Source of the DNA: Sneathiella sp.
GTDB taxonomy: Bacteria; Pseudomonadota; Alphaproteobacteria; Sneathiellales; Sneathiellaceae
Direction of reading: 5' to 3'
Length of the DNA: 64,000 bases
Assembly (NCBI RefSeq): GCF_029233945.1
Contig: NZ_JARGOQ010000002.1
Location: 17,863 to 81,862 of the forward strand
Position numbers and translations under genes: made by a program. Positions 1-9,499 of the stretch are shown one piece after another (within the stretch, counting starts at the first letter, position 1; the number at the start of each line of letters is the position of its first letter). Below the pieces are notes generated by a model. It saw only the letters and a program-made list of their open reading frames with translations, searched no databases and had not been told where the DNA came from.

Positions 1-1200
1 GATCTGCTGGGCTTCTTTGAACGTCACCTTGATAAACATCCGGCATTGAAATCAATTATCGTGTCAGGCGAAGGTTCAAATGGGCACTTAAACCTTTCGG
101 ACCTGACTAATGTGCAAAGCCCGGTATTTGCGGCAGCGGAAACATCACCCGATGATATGTGTTTCTGGCTTTATACTTCCGGCACCACCGGCATGCCGAA
201 AGGGACGGTACACCTGCATGGAAATCTGCGCGCCACTGCAGATTTATATGCAAAGGAAACTATCGGTATTCGAGAAGACGATATCATGTTCTCCGCGGCG
301 AAGCTTTTCTTCGCCTACGGATTGGGCAACGGCTTGACCTTTCCCTTCTCTGTTGGTGCAACTGTCATTCTGCTGGACGGCCCGCCGACTCCGGATGATG
401 TGTGCAATATTATAAAAAATCAGAAACCGACAATTTTTTATGGCGTACCGACATTGTTTGCCATGTTACTGGCAAGTGGTCTTTTGCCGGAGCAAGACGA
501 CCATCACTTGCGTTACTGCACCTCGGCCGGAGAAGCTTTGCCTGCCGACCTGCTCGCCCGCTGGCAAAAAAAGGTGGGGGTCGATATCCTGGACGGTATC
601 GGCAGCACCGAGATGTTGCATATTTTTCTCTCTAACCGTCCGGGAGATGTCCGACCGGGATCAACTGGCAAACCGGTCACGGGATATGACATCCGCCTGA
701 CGGGCGATGACGGCCTGCCCGTCCCGCAAGGAGAAATGGGCGCGCTGGAGATATCTGGTCCGTCAAGCGCCCTCATGTACTGGAACCGCCGCAGCAAAAG
801 CATAGAGACATTTCATGGGCCATGGACGCGGGCGGGCGATAAATATTATCAGGATGAGGACGGATATTTTATTTATTGCGGACGGACGGATGATATGCTC
901 AAAGTGGGCGGGATTTACGTCTCGCCATTCGAAGTTGAAGCGGCCCTTATTGAGCATGAGGCAGTCTTGGAGGTCGCCGTTGTCGGCATGGCCGATTCGG
1001 ATCAATTAATAAAGCCAAGAGCTGTGATAGTGGCTAACCAAGCCAACTATGATACCGATGCATTGACGGAGGAATTGAAGCTATTTGTCAAAGAACGGCT
1101 GGCACCATTCAAATACCCACGTTGGATTGAATTTGTCGAGGAGCTTCCCAAAACGGCGACAGGGAAAATACAGCGATTTAAGCTGCGTGACCCTTCGTAA
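1..1200 (+). CDS. benzoate-CoA ligase family / acyl-CoA synthetase (AMP-forming), 5' truncated by window edge
   Basis: Frame is open from base 1; AMP-binding motif YTSGTTGMPKGTVH, later YCGRTDDMLKVGG and PKTATGKIQRFKLR; benzoate-CoA ligase-like HLHGNL...FFAYGLGN. Confidence 0.85.
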   Translation, partial: DLLGFFERHLDKHPALKSIIVSGEGSNGHLNLSDLTNVQSPVFAAAETSPDDMCFWLYTSGTTGMPKGTVHLHGNLRATADLYAKETIGIREDDIMFSAAKLFFAYGLGNGLTFPFSVGATVILLDGPPTPDDVCNIIKNQKPTIFYGVPTLFAMLLASGLLPEQDDHHLRYCTSAGEALPADLLARWQKKVGVDILDGIGSTEMLHIFLSNRPGDVRPGSTGKPVTGYDIRLTGDDGLPVPQGEMGALEISGPSSALMYWNRRSKSIETFHGPWTRAGDKYYQDEDGYFIYCGRTDDMLKVGGIYVSPFEVEAALIEHEAVLEVAVVGMADSDQLIKPRAVIVANQANYDTDALTEELKLFVKERLAPFKYPRWIEFVEELPKTATGKIQRFKLRDPS

Positions 1201-1206
1201 AACTCA

Positions 1207-2430
1207 ATGACCGGCCGGGCTGCAGCGCAAAAATGGCGTTCCGTCACGCTACTCGCAATTTGTCAGGTCATGGCGCTCTCACTCTGGTTTTCCGCAACCG
1301 CGGTAATCCCTGAACTGAAATCGGAATATGGCTTGAGCGATCTTCAAGCTTCCTTCTTTTCAAGCGCCGTCGCCATCGGTTTTGTTTGCGGCACACTGAT
1401 CAGTGCGTTTCTCGGCCTCGCAGATCGTATCCCGCCCAAGACGTTTTTTGCCGCCGCAACCATTATCGCCGCAATCGCAAATGCCTCGATCATCTTTTCT
1501 GATCCGACGTCTTCCTTCGTTATTTTTCTTCGTTTTCTGACCGGTGTTTGCATGGCGGGGATTTATCCGATCGGCATGAAGATGGTATCGACATGGGCGA
1601 GACGGGATACCGGCCTTCTGGTGGGATTGCTGGTTGGTGCCCTCACGATAGGCAGCGCCTTTCCTCACATCCTTAATCTTCTCGACCTTAGCGGCATCGA
1701 CTGGCAATTAACGTTGATCGCGAGCAGCCTTCTCGCCGTTGGCGCAAGCGCGCTTATCATTTTAGTTTCTCTTGGCAGCGATATCCCGAAAGCCCCGCCG
1801 TTTGATCCTTCTTCCGCTTTATATGCCTGGCGCTACAAACCACTCAGACTGGCTAACTTTGGATATTTCGGTCATATGTGGGAACTTTATGCGATGTGGG
1901 CCTGGATCGGGCTTTTCCTGTTTGAAAGCTTCCGGATCAGCGGCCTCGAGAATGATCGCCTTTATGCCAATCTCGGGACATTTGCGACAATTGCCGTCGG
2001 CGGGCTCGGCAGTTTGATCGCGGGCATCGCGGCCGATCGGGTGGGCCGGACGACTGTGACCATCCTTGCTATGGCCGTGAGCGGAACATGCGCCGTTCTC
2101 GTCGGATTTCTTTTTGGCAGCTCCCCTGCCCTATTGATTGCCCTCTGCCTGATCTGGGGCGTGTCCATCGTCGCCGATTCCGCGCAGTTTTCTACCTGTG
2201 TTATTGAGCTCAGCCCTAAAAACATGATCGGCACGATGCTGACAATCCAGACTTCTATCGGCTTTCTGATCAGTCTCACGACAATTCATCTCATTCCCGT
2301 CTTTATCGATTTCGTTGGCTGGCATTATGCATTCGCACCACTTGCCGTCGGGCCGTTTCTTGGCGTGATCGCGATGATGAAACTTCGGCATCTACCCGAA
2401 GCCACATCTTTGGCGAATGGTCATCGATAA
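1207..2430 (+). CDS. MFS transporter
   Basis: 407 aa, about 12 hydrophobic segments, MFS-like architecture; follows the ligase by 6 bp. Confidence 0.85.
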   Translation: MTGRAAAQKWRSVTLLAICQVMALSLWFSATAVIPELKSEYGLSDLQASFFSSAVAIGFVCGTLISAFLGLADRIPPKTFFAAATIIAAIANASIIFSDPTSSFVIFLRFLTGVCMAGIYPIGMKMVSTWARRDTGLLVGLLVGALTIGSAFPHILNLLDLSGIDWQLTLIASSLLAVGASALIILVSLGSDIPKAPPFDPSSALYAWRYKPLRLANFGYFGHMWELYAMWAWIGLFLFESFRISGLENDRLYANLGTFATIAVGGLGSLIAGIAADRVGRTTVTILAMAVSGTCAVLVGFLFGSSPALLIALCLIWGVSIVADSAQFSTCVIELSPKNMIGTMLTIQTSIGFLISLTTIHLIPVFIDFVGWHYAFAPLAVGPFLGVIAMMKLRHLPEATSLANGHR

Positions 2431-2516
2431 CACCTCTGGCATTTGTGGGGTTGATTTTATTGCGGTATAAGCCAAATACTTAGGTATATAAGGGCGCGCC
2501 AGAAATAAAGGGGAGT

Positions 2517-3005
2517 ATGATGATCAAAGGACTTCACCACAACGCATACCGATGCCGAAATTCTGAAGAAACGCGGCGCTTCTATGAGGATTTTCTTGGG
2601 CTTCCACTGGCCGACGCGCTTTCAATCAGCGAATCCATGACGGGCCGAAAAACCGAAGTCCTTCATACATTCTACCGGATGGATGATGGCTCCTTCCTCG
2701 CCTTCTTTGAAGCCCCCGATCAGGAGTTCGAGTTCAAAGACCAGCATGATTATGATCTGCATATCGCCCTTGAAGTGGATATGGACAGCCTTCACAAGAT
2801 GTTCGCCAAGGGGAAGGAAATGGGCTTTGAAACCCGCGGGATTTCCGATCATAAATCCATCCACTCGATTTATTTTCGCGATCCCAACGGCTATGTGATT
2901 GAACTGACGGCGAAAGTTCCGGAAAAAACCCCGGACCTTGAAACCGCTGAAGCGCATGCCAAAAAATTGTTGCACGAATGGAACGAAGCCCATAATGCGG
3001 CATAA
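2517..3005 (+). CDS. VOC family (glyoxalase/dioxygenase superfamily) protein
   Basis: N-term HHNAYRCRNSEETRRFYEDFLGLPL and C-term YFRDPNGYVIELTAK typical of VOC; SD GGGGAG. Confidence 0.8.
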   Translation: MMIKGLHHNAYRCRNSEETRRFYEDFLGLPLADALSISESMTGRKTEVLHTFYRMDDGSFLAFFEAPDQEFEFKDQHDYDLHIALEVDMDSLHKMFAKGKEMGFETRGISDHKSIHSIYFRDPNGYVIELTAKVPEKTPDLETAEAHAKKLLHEWNEAHNAA

Positions 3006-3098
3006 AATCTGACCAGTCAGAACCTATTTAGGGTTGTTTTCAGGAGCAGTTTAAAAATAACCTACGCTCGTGGAAAAGACATTGTCCGGGGGATTCTG

Positions 3099-3629
3099 AT
3101 GCTGCGTTGTAAAATAGGCTGGTTTGTATTCATAGGCTGGGCATGTGTTATGGCTTTGCCTCTGACGGCTGCCGCTGCGGAAGATCGCTACATTGGATAT
3201 TACTATCCCGCCCCTGCAGAGATCGAAACTTATTGCGCTCGCGTCCCCGCTCTTTCCGGCATAGATAAACGTCGCCGTGTCGGATTTGTTATCGGGATCA
3301 AGGAGGGGATGTCGAACAAGCCCTATGATTCGGCATACTCAGTCTTTGTGAAAGGCGGCGAATCCAGAAAGCTGATCATTGTCGCCAAGACAGATGATCA
3401 TCTGGAGACCATTTACCGGGTCCGCGCTTTGCTTGCCGATCTGACCAACAGCGCCAGAACAACACCAATATTTGATGAAAGCGGCGCACCAGAAAATCTT
3501 ACCTTTCTGGATTTACTGGCGTTGCTGGGCTTCGAATCCGTAACCGCAAGCGATGGCAACAAATTCACTCACCAGATTGAAATACGTCAGCTAACCGAAG
3601 ATGCCTGCCATACCCAATCTATTGATTAG
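3099..3629 (+). CDS. hypothetical secreted protein
   Basis: Signal-peptide-like N-terminus (GWFVFIGWACVMALPLTAAAAED), no recognised domain. Confidence 0.55.
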   Translation: MLRCKIGWFVFIGWACVMALPLTAAAAEDRYIGYYYPAPAEIETYCARVPALSGIDKRRRVGFVIGIKEGMSNKPYDSAYSVFVKGGESRKLIIVAKTDDHLETIYRVRALLADLTNSARTTPIFDESGAPENLTFLDLLALLGFESVTASDGNKFTHQIEIRQLTEDACHTQSID

Positions 3630-3961
3630 TAATGCACAATCCCGGGGATACGGCACTGGCCGCTTGTGTACATCATTGTCACGGCGCAATTGTCGGAAAG
3701 CTGAACAGTCAGGTTTCCCTTACATTTTTCGAAACTGACCCATCCATTTAATTCTTCAGAGCCTTCTGAGGCTACGGAACCCCGGCTGGATACAATATAG
3801 GTAACGCTTGCAGTGCCCAGCGCGTCAATATCCAGCTTTTCAAGCTCATTCTCCACAACGCCGGCGCACCCGGTTTCACGCCATTCTTCCGCTCTCACCT
3901 CAATCGGTAGCAGCATGGCGGCCATGGTCAGGCACACAATAATCATATTTGCTATTTTCAT
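3626..3961 (-). CDS. hypothetical secreted protein
   Basis: Signal-peptide-like N-terminus MKIANMIIVCLTMAAMLLPIEVRAEE; convergent 4-bp overlap with upstream CDS. Confidence 0.5.
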   Translation of the reverse strand: MKIANMIIVCLTMAAMLLPIEVRAEEWRETGCAGVVENELEKLDIDALGTASVTYIVSSRGSVASEGSEELNGWVSFEKCKGNLTVQLSDNCAVTMMYTSGQCRIPGIVHY

Positions 3962-4078
3962 TCCTGCCTGCTTCCCTCAAGAGAACTAAAAATTTCTGCC
4001 ACGCGATTTATCATGGCCTTTAGCCAAAGCATTGGGCTACAATTTGACGGAAAGCAACAACCATAAAAAGGAAAAAAC

Positions 4079-4393
4079 ATGCAACCAGTAAATGTTGTCG
4101 CCATCATCACCGCAAAACCTGGTAAGCGGGAGGAAGTCCTCACAGCCTTCAAAGCCAATGTTCCCGCCGTTCACGCGGAAAAAGGCTGCATTGAATATAA
4201 CGCCGTTATCGATATGGACGGTGTTGGCGGCTTTCAGGCGGAACTTGGAGAGAACAGCTTCGCTGTAATCGAAAAGTGGGAGAGCATGGATGCCCTGATG
4301 GCACATGCGGTCTCTGATCACATGAAAGCTTATGGCGCCAAAACCAAGGACATGCTGGACAGCCGTACCATCCATATCCTGAAATCCGCCTAA
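4079..4393 (+). CDS. antibiotic biosynthesis monooxygenase (ABM) family / putative quinol monooxygenase
   Basis: VNVVAIITAKPGKREEVLTAFKANVPAVHAEKGCIEYNA...FAVIEKWESMDALMAH. Confidence 0.8.
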   Translation: MQPVNVVAIITAKPGKREEVLTAFKANVPAVHAEKGCIEYNAVIDMDGVGGFQAELGENSFAVIEKWESMDALMAHAVSDHMKAYGAKTKDMLDSRTIHILKSA

Positions 4394-4450
4394 AAGCTGT
4401 CAGAGTCGACCTGCAACCATCCTGAGCAGATTGAGCGTAGCGTAAAGAAC

Positions 4451-4490
4451 ACAAAAAAGCCGGAGGAGACATGATCTCAACTCCGGCTTT
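4451..4490 (-). terminator. Rho-independent terminator downstream of the tRNA
   Basis: Minus strand AAAGCCGGAG-N15-CTCCGGCTTT followed by T-rich TTTTTTGTG. Confidence 0.75.
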
Positions 4491-4494
4491 ATGT

Positions 4495-4571
4495 TGGTGG
4501 CTCCTCCCAGACTCGAACTGGGGACACATGGATTATGATTCCACCGCTCTAACCAACTGAGCTAAGGAGCC
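4495..4571 (-). tRNA. tRNA with CAT anticodon (tRNA-Met preferred; tRNA-Ile2 not excluded)
   Basis: GGCTCCTTAGCTCAGTTGGTTAGAGCGGTGGAATCATAATCCATGTGTCCCCAGTTCGAGTCTGGGAGGAGCCACCA; 7-bp acceptor stem, T-loop TTCGAGT, encoded CCA. Confidence 0.93.
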
Positions 4572-4675
4572 ACGAAGCAGGCGCCCAATCCACGCAAACA
4601 AGCGAGCGGCAGGCCCTTTGAAGCCCGGTTTTTAGGGTTTTTACAATGTCCTGTCAAGCAAGGAAATGACAATAG

Positions 4676-5830
4676 TCAGGCCAATTGTCGCTGACTGCCA
4701 GCGATTTTGACGGGCGCCTCCGTTCCGGCAATCCACCCACCCCCGAGAAGCCGGTCACCGTCATACATGACGCAAGCCTGACCGGCAGAAACGCCGGGTT
4801 CCGCTTTTGCAAGATGAACCTCCGCCCAACCGCGCGGAGCGCCGAAAACGGTCGCCGCCATCGGCTCTTGCGTGGAGCGGACCTTGACCATCACCTCCGT
4901 GCCGTCTTCATCGAGCGGATCATCACCGATCCAGTTCATTTCCCGCAAGGTGAGCTTGGAGACAAGAAGGGCCTCCGTCGGCCCCACAATGACGCGGTTC
5001 CGATCCGGATCAATCCGAACGACATAAAGCGGGCTTCCTGTCGCGATGCCAAGACCGCGGCGCTGACCGATTGTGTAGTTGATGATTCCCGTATGCCGCC
5101 CCAGTATAGTGCCGTCCAGATCGACAATATCTCCCGGCACAGCAGATCCTGGCCGCATGCGTTCAATAACTTTTGCGTAATTGCCGTTCGGAACAAAGCA
5201 GATATCCTGACTTTCAGGCTTGGCCGCGACTGCCAGATTATATTTATCGGCAAGCGCGCGTGTTTCCTCTTTCGTCAAATCGCCGAGGGGAAAACGGAGA
5301 TAGTCCGCCTGCTCCTGTGTTGTCGCGAACAGGAAGTAGCTCTGGTCCTTGATGGCATTACGGCCGCGAAAAAGATGAGCCTTCCCGCCGCTGCCGTCGC
5401 GACGAAGGTAATGGCCGGTTGCAAGCGCAACCGCACCCAAATCCTTCGATGTTTCCAAAAGGTCCCGAAATTTCACGGTTTGATTGCAACGGACACAAGG
5501 CACTGGGGTTTCACCGCGCAAATAGCTGTCGGCGAATTCATCCATTACGCTGTCCTGAAACCGGCTTTCATAATCCAGAACATAGTGGGGGATGCCAACG
5601 GCCTCCGCCACGCGGCGGGCATCATGGATATCCTGCCCCGCGCAGCAGGCGCCTTTTTTCTGAACTGCAGCACCATGGTCATAAAGCTGCAACGTGATTC
5701 CGACCACGTCATAGCCCTGATCTTTCAGGAGCGCAGCCGTAACCGAACTATCGACGCCGCCGGACATGGCGACAACGATGCGGGTATCTTCCGGCGCTGT
5801 ATCAAACCCTAGTGAATTCATGGCGGGCAA
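4676..5830 (-). CDS. mnmA: tRNA-specific 2-thiouridylase MnmA
   Basis: [33 protein letters not shown]-loop; [22 protein letters not shown]. Confidence 0.95.
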   Translation of the reverse strand: MPAMNSLGFDTAPEDTRIVVAMSGGVDSSVTAALLKDQGYDVVGITLQLYDHGAAVQKKGACCAGQDIHDARRVAEAVGIPHYVLDYESRFQDSVMDEFADSYLRGETPVPCVRCNQTVKFRDLLETSKDLGAVALATGHYLRRDGSGGKAHLFRGRNAIKDQSYFLFATTQEQADYLRFPLGDLTKEETRALADKYNLAVAAKPESQDICFVPNGNYAKVIERMRPGSAVPGDIVDLDGTILGRHTGIINYTIGQRRGLGIATGSPLYVVRIDPDRNRVIVGPTEALLVSKLTLREMNWIGDDPLDEDGTEVMVKVRSTQEPMAATVFGAPRGWAEVHLAKAEPGVSAGQACVMYDGDRLLGGGWIAGTEAPVKIAGSQRQLA

Positions 5831-5881
5831 TATAGAGCGCGCCGCCTAATATGCAAGCCTATCGCGCCGTAAACTCACTAT

Positions 5882-6841
5882 TTACAGGAAGTTCAGCAAA
5901 CTCATGCGGTTGATTGTGCTCAACACATTGTAGGACACCTCAAGCGCCAGCTCCCGTTGGGTAAGGTTGGCAATTGCTTCAGCGGCATCGACATCTTCAA
6001 TATCACTGACGAAGACCTTCGTCTGGTCAATCTGTAGATTGAGAGCCTCCATCGTCTCGTCCATAGTTTTCTGATTGAGACCGTTATTCCCCCGAAACCC
6101 GGCGATATTGTCGAGCATGGATTCAAGAGTTGCAATCTCACCGACCAGAAAATCCTGATCCTCTTGTGAAAGAGGGGAACCAAAACTGTTGGACGGGCCG
6201 GTTGGTACCGGTGTCGTGGTCGGCACCACACCATTTGCCCAAAGCGCCAATCGTTGCAGGGAGGTCATGACCTCGAGACCGATTTCATCCGCCAGCACCC
6301 CAACTTCGAGGGTCCGGTTTTCATCTATGCGAACTGTCGCTTTCAGATCGTTGTTCTGGAAAATATCTGTCGGCGGTTCCGCCGCGGCCATCAGATCATT
6401 AATCGTTGAAAGATTTACCGGCGGCACATCATTATTGGTTCCGCCAAAGAGATACCCTTCGGTATTCTGACTGTTCAGGAAATTCAGCACCGTTTCAAAT
6501 GCGCCTTCGACAGTACCGGAGAGACCCTGCGGGGAAGCCGTGTTAATTGTCGACATGACAGCAGACAGGACATCTCCGCCCGCACTTTCCACACCCGCCA
6601 ATGCCTGATCATATTGCGCAAGGCGGCTCATAACCTTGCCGTTGTTCGCTTCATACTGTTCGAGGCGGGAAAGCAATGACTTCGAGCCCGCTAGGTTTGT
6701 TACATCCATATGGATGTCCTTATAGTATGCCGCGACATGGCCCGTTGACACCTGCCGTTGTGCATCTGAAAGCTTATACTGGCTCCCCAGCATTTCTTTG
6801 ATAAGCGTCTGGCTTTGCTGATATGTTGAAACGCGTGTCAT
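5882..6841 (-). CDS. flgL: flagellar hook-associated protein 3 (FlgL, flagellin family)
   Basis: N-term MTRVSTYQQSQTLIKEMLGSQYKLSDAQRQVSTG; C-term flagellin-like helix; directly downstream of flgK. Confidence 0.88.
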   Translation of the reverse strand: MTRVSTYQQSQTLIKEMLGSQYKLSDAQRQVSTGHVAAYYKDIHMDVTNLAGSKSLLSRLEQYEANNGKVMSRLAQYDQALAGVESAGGDVLSAVMSTINTASPQGLSGTVEGAFETVLNFLNSQNTEGYLFGGTNNDVPPVNLSTINDLMAAAEPPTDIFQNNDLKATVRIDENRTLEVGVLADEIGLEVMTSLQRLALWANGVVPTTTPVPTGPSNSFGSPLSQEDQDFLVGEIATLESMLDNIAGFRGNNGLNQKTMDETMEALNLQIDQTKVFVSDIEDVDAAEAIANLTQRELALEVSYNVLSTINRMSLLNFL

Positions 6842-6851
6842 CGTTCTTCTC

Positions 6852-8948
6852 CTAAACGAGATTGATCAGGACGTCATACATTTCCCGCGCCGTCGTAATG
6901 ATCTGCGCGGAGGCATTATATGCGTTCTGGTAAATGATAAGATTGGCAAGCTCCTCGTCCATGTTGACGCCGGAAACTGACTGCATTCGGGCTTCAAATT
7001 CGCCGCTCAAAGCAGCACGGTCACTTTGCAGGCTCTCTGCTCGGGCGGCATCCAAACCGGATTTCGCCAGTATCTGGGCCGCATAATCACTAAGAGAAAC
7101 GGAAGACCCGGTCAGTCCGCCCACAGTAGAGAATGCAAAGGATTGTGTTGCCAGATCCTGAAAGGCAAGTGCACCGCGGTTATCCGCTGCGGTAAGCGCA
7201 GGCGTTCCCGATGGATCAATCTTCGCGGTCGCCAGGAGCTGGAGATTAGCTGAGATTGACGGATCAACAGAAAATTCCAACCCCGCGTCTGCCGGATATT
7301 GCAGACCGACGCCAAACATCTCGGAGAAACTTGTGCCGGTGCCACCACGATCCGATGTATCCGACGGGACATTGATGCTGTAGTTTTCAAACCCTGAGAC
7401 AGGGGTGAAGGATAAAGCACCATTTGCATCCACCGATGCGGTCACGAATGATCCCATGTTGCTGTTAATTTCGGTGACGACATCCGCCATCGTTCCGCCG
7501 ATCACACCAAAATCCAGAACCATCGAAATGGGTTCTTCCCCGTTCGGGCCGATCAGTTCCAATGCTGTCGTCCCGGTGAAACCATGAGCATCGGCCGACG
7601 TTAGCCCGGTCTGGTACGACGTCTTGGCTCTCGTTGCGATCAAATCATTCATACCGAAGAAATGAGAGAACCCGCGCCCACCACGTTCGGAGGGATTGGC
7701 GGCTTCCTGCCCGATCCCGACGCCGGTGGCGCCGCCTTGTGCGGACATCGTCAGGGCACCGCCCGTCAGGCTCAGCGTTCCGGCACCGAGGGCGCCGTTC
7801 ACTTCTGCCATAACATCGGCCATCGTCGTTGTACCGGGATTATCAAAATCAACTGTATAGGAAGCCACAATATTATTGCCGGCATCAAAACTGTAGAACG
7901 TTGCCTGACCCGTAAAGCCATGTGCATCTGTTGCCAGAACGCCTGTCGCATTGCCGGTCATCATTGCAGGCGGCGGGATCGCAATATTATCGTTATGCAC
8001 GGCATTAAACTGCTCCGCCACACCGGAGGCAAGCGCACCGATCTGAGCTGCGAGATTAGGCAACTCTGTATTTCGCATATCGATCCAGCCCCGGAGCGAC
8101 CCGCTCTGTAATTCCGGATCCAGCGCAAGGCCCGTATCCGCGATAGTCCGGGTTGTCGGATCATAAACATTGAGCGTGACCTGATCGAAAACTGTCTGGC
8201 TGGTAACATCCGCCGCCGGCGAATAAACAAGCTGACGCGGTTCGAAATCAAGAAGCTGTTGCCCGGCATCTGTCACCACAGCGACGGCGCCATCACTCAT
8301 GGGATAGGTCTTAACGTCCATGATCTTTGAAATTTCAGAAAGAGCCTGCGCGCGCTGGTCTTCCAATTCGCCAACCGGCTGATTGCTCTGGGAGGCTGAC
8401 TTTATTGCAAGATTCAACTCATAAATTCTGAGAATAGCATCGTTTACGACATTCACTTCTTCCGCGATATGATGATCCGCTTCCTTTCGAAGGTTTTGGA
8501 TCTTTGTAAGCAGCCTATCCGTCTCAATCCCAAAATTCGCGATTTCATCGAGCGCCGCCGTGCGCGACACTGACATGGTCGGGTCAATCGTCAGCGCTGC
8601 AAAGGCGGAATTCATACCGTCAAGCTTGCCCGTCAGGGAATTATTCGCTGCCGGATCACCAAGCAGGGATTGCAACTGACCATAGATCTCAGACATGGCT
8701 TTATATTGTTCGGATCCGGCCGTCGCGAGCCGCAGCTCTTTTGCGATAAACTCATCCGTAATACGCCGAACTTCGGATATCTCTACACCCGTACCAATTC
8801 CATTTACACTGATGGCACTGTATTCAACTGTTTTACGCGCATATCCTTCTGTCTGGACATTGGCGATGTTCGTTGATGTCACATTCAGCGCGGTTTGGTG
8901 CGCCAGCATCCCACTTACGCCAGAGTTAAATATTGCGTTCAGGCTCAT
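6852..8948 (-). CDS. flgK: flagellar hook-associated protein 1 FlgK
   Basis: N-term MSLNAIFNSGVSGMLAHQTALNVTSTNIANVQTEGYARKTVEYS; C-term NLIIYQNAYNASAQIITTAREMYDVLINLV. Confidence 0.95.
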   Translation of the reverse strand: MSLNAIFNSGVSGMLAHQTALNVTSTNIANVQTEGYARKTVEYSAISVNGIGTGVEISEVRRITDEFIAKELRLATAGSEQYKAMSEIYGQLQSLLGDPAANNSLTGKLDGMNSAFAALTIDPTMSVSRTAALDEIANFGIETDRLLTKIQNLRKEADHHIAEEVNVVNDAILRIYELNLAIKSASQSNQPVGELEDQRAQALSEISKIMDVKTYPMSDGAVAVVTDAGQQLLDFEPRQLVYSPAADVTSQTVFDQVTLNVYDPTTRTIADTGLALDPELQSGSLRGWIDMRNTELPNLAAQIGALASGVAEQFNAVHNDNIAIPPPAMMTGNATGVLATDAHGFTGQATFYSFDAGNNIVASYTVDFDNPGTTTMADVMAEVNGALGAGTLSLTGGALTMSAQGGATGVGIGQEAANPSERGGRGFSHFFGMNDLIATRAKTSYQTGLTSADAHGFTGTTALELIGPNGEEPISMVLDFGVIGGTMADVVTEINSNMGSFVTASVDANGALSFTPVSGFENYSINVPSDTSDRGGTGTSFSEMFGVGLQYPADAGLEFSVDPSISANLQLLATAKIDPSGTPALTAADNRGALAFQDLATQSFAFSTVGGLTGSSVSLSDYAAQILAKSGLDAARAESLQSDRAALSGEFEARMQSVSGVNMDEELANLIIYQNAYNASAQIITTAREMYDVLINLV

Positions 8949-9103
8949 GATAGTTGCTCCAAAGCGATTGGCGTAACGGGGGCTTCACTGGAAAAAACAG
9001 CCCTTCCCTGGCAAAAGCTACCGGGCCGCATTTGCGCATCAATCGCGGATAAATCCCGCGATATATTTCTAACTGTATGTTTTATATAATTTTTTAACGT
9101 CAT
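8945..9103 (-). CDS. possible small ORF (52 aa; 69 aa from an upstream ATG at 9154) overlapping the flgK start by ATGA
   Basis: Open frame MTLKNYIKHTVRNISRDLSAIDAQMRPGSFCQGRAVFSSEAPVTPIALEQLS* lying between the sigma-54 promoter and flgK; no homology recognised. Confidence 0.3.
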   Translation of the reverse strand: MTLKNYIKHTVRNISRDLSAIDAQMRPGSFCQGRAVFSSEAPVTPIALEQLS

Positions 9104-9160
9104 ACCGAACTGCTCGCTTATATGCTTCAGGCACGAAACCCAGCCTTCACCCATACAGAA

Positions 9161-9176
9161 AGCAATTTCAGTGCCA
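9161..9176 (-). promoter_or_regulatory. sigma-54 (-24/-12) promoter for flgK-flgL
   Basis: Minus strand TGGCACTGAAATTGCT matches TGGCACN5TTGCW. Confidence 0.75.
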
Positions 9177-9305
9177 AGTCATGACGGCATATAAGGGAAC
9201 AGGTCTATATCAGCCGAAAACAGACATAACGCGCTTGCAATGGTTCCCCAAGGCATCAAGTTTCCAACTAGGCGGCGCCGCCTCTATCCCAGTCCTTTTT
9301 GAACT

Positions 9306-9315
9306 CGGCAAATTT
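9306..9315. promoter_or_regulatory. candidate FlbD-type (ftr-like) element between the divergent sigma-54 promoters
   Basis: CGGCAAATTT, identical 10-mer in fliF upstream region (13764-13773); about 120-130 bp from both sigma-54 promoters. Confidence 0.4.
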
Positions 9316-9424
9316 CTCCCCTTCATCAAAAACGACCGGCCACATCCGGAGTATTTTTCCTAATTCAATTGGTAAAAAATATGCAACCTATTATTTTTAT
9401 TGATTTTTTTGTCTTATTAAAAAC

Positions 9425-9440
9425 TGGCCCGATGCTTGCT
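9425..9440 (+). promoter_or_regulatory. sigma-54 (-24/-12) promoter for fliK-flgD-flgE
   Basis: TGGCCCGATGCTTGCT, GG/GC spacing as in TGGCNCN5TTGCT. Confidence 0.75.
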
Positions 9441-9499
9441 TCTTATCTCAGCGAACAATTATAGCGCGCGACGCATTTACATTGAATGAGAGATACATC

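Noticed and set aside
4685-5812. 375-aa ORF antisense to mnmA
   Set aside because: The opposite strand encodes unmistakable MnmA; the antisense product has no recognisable domain and reflects codon-bias-driven open frames
9130-9146. AGGCACGAAACCCAGC as a + strand sigma-54 promoter
   Set aside because: GG-to-GC spacing is one base too long and no downstream gene fits
9181-9363. 60-aa + strand ORF between flgK and fliK
   Set aside because: Lies over the putative regulatory region, ends before the fliK sigma-54 promoter, no SD or homology seen
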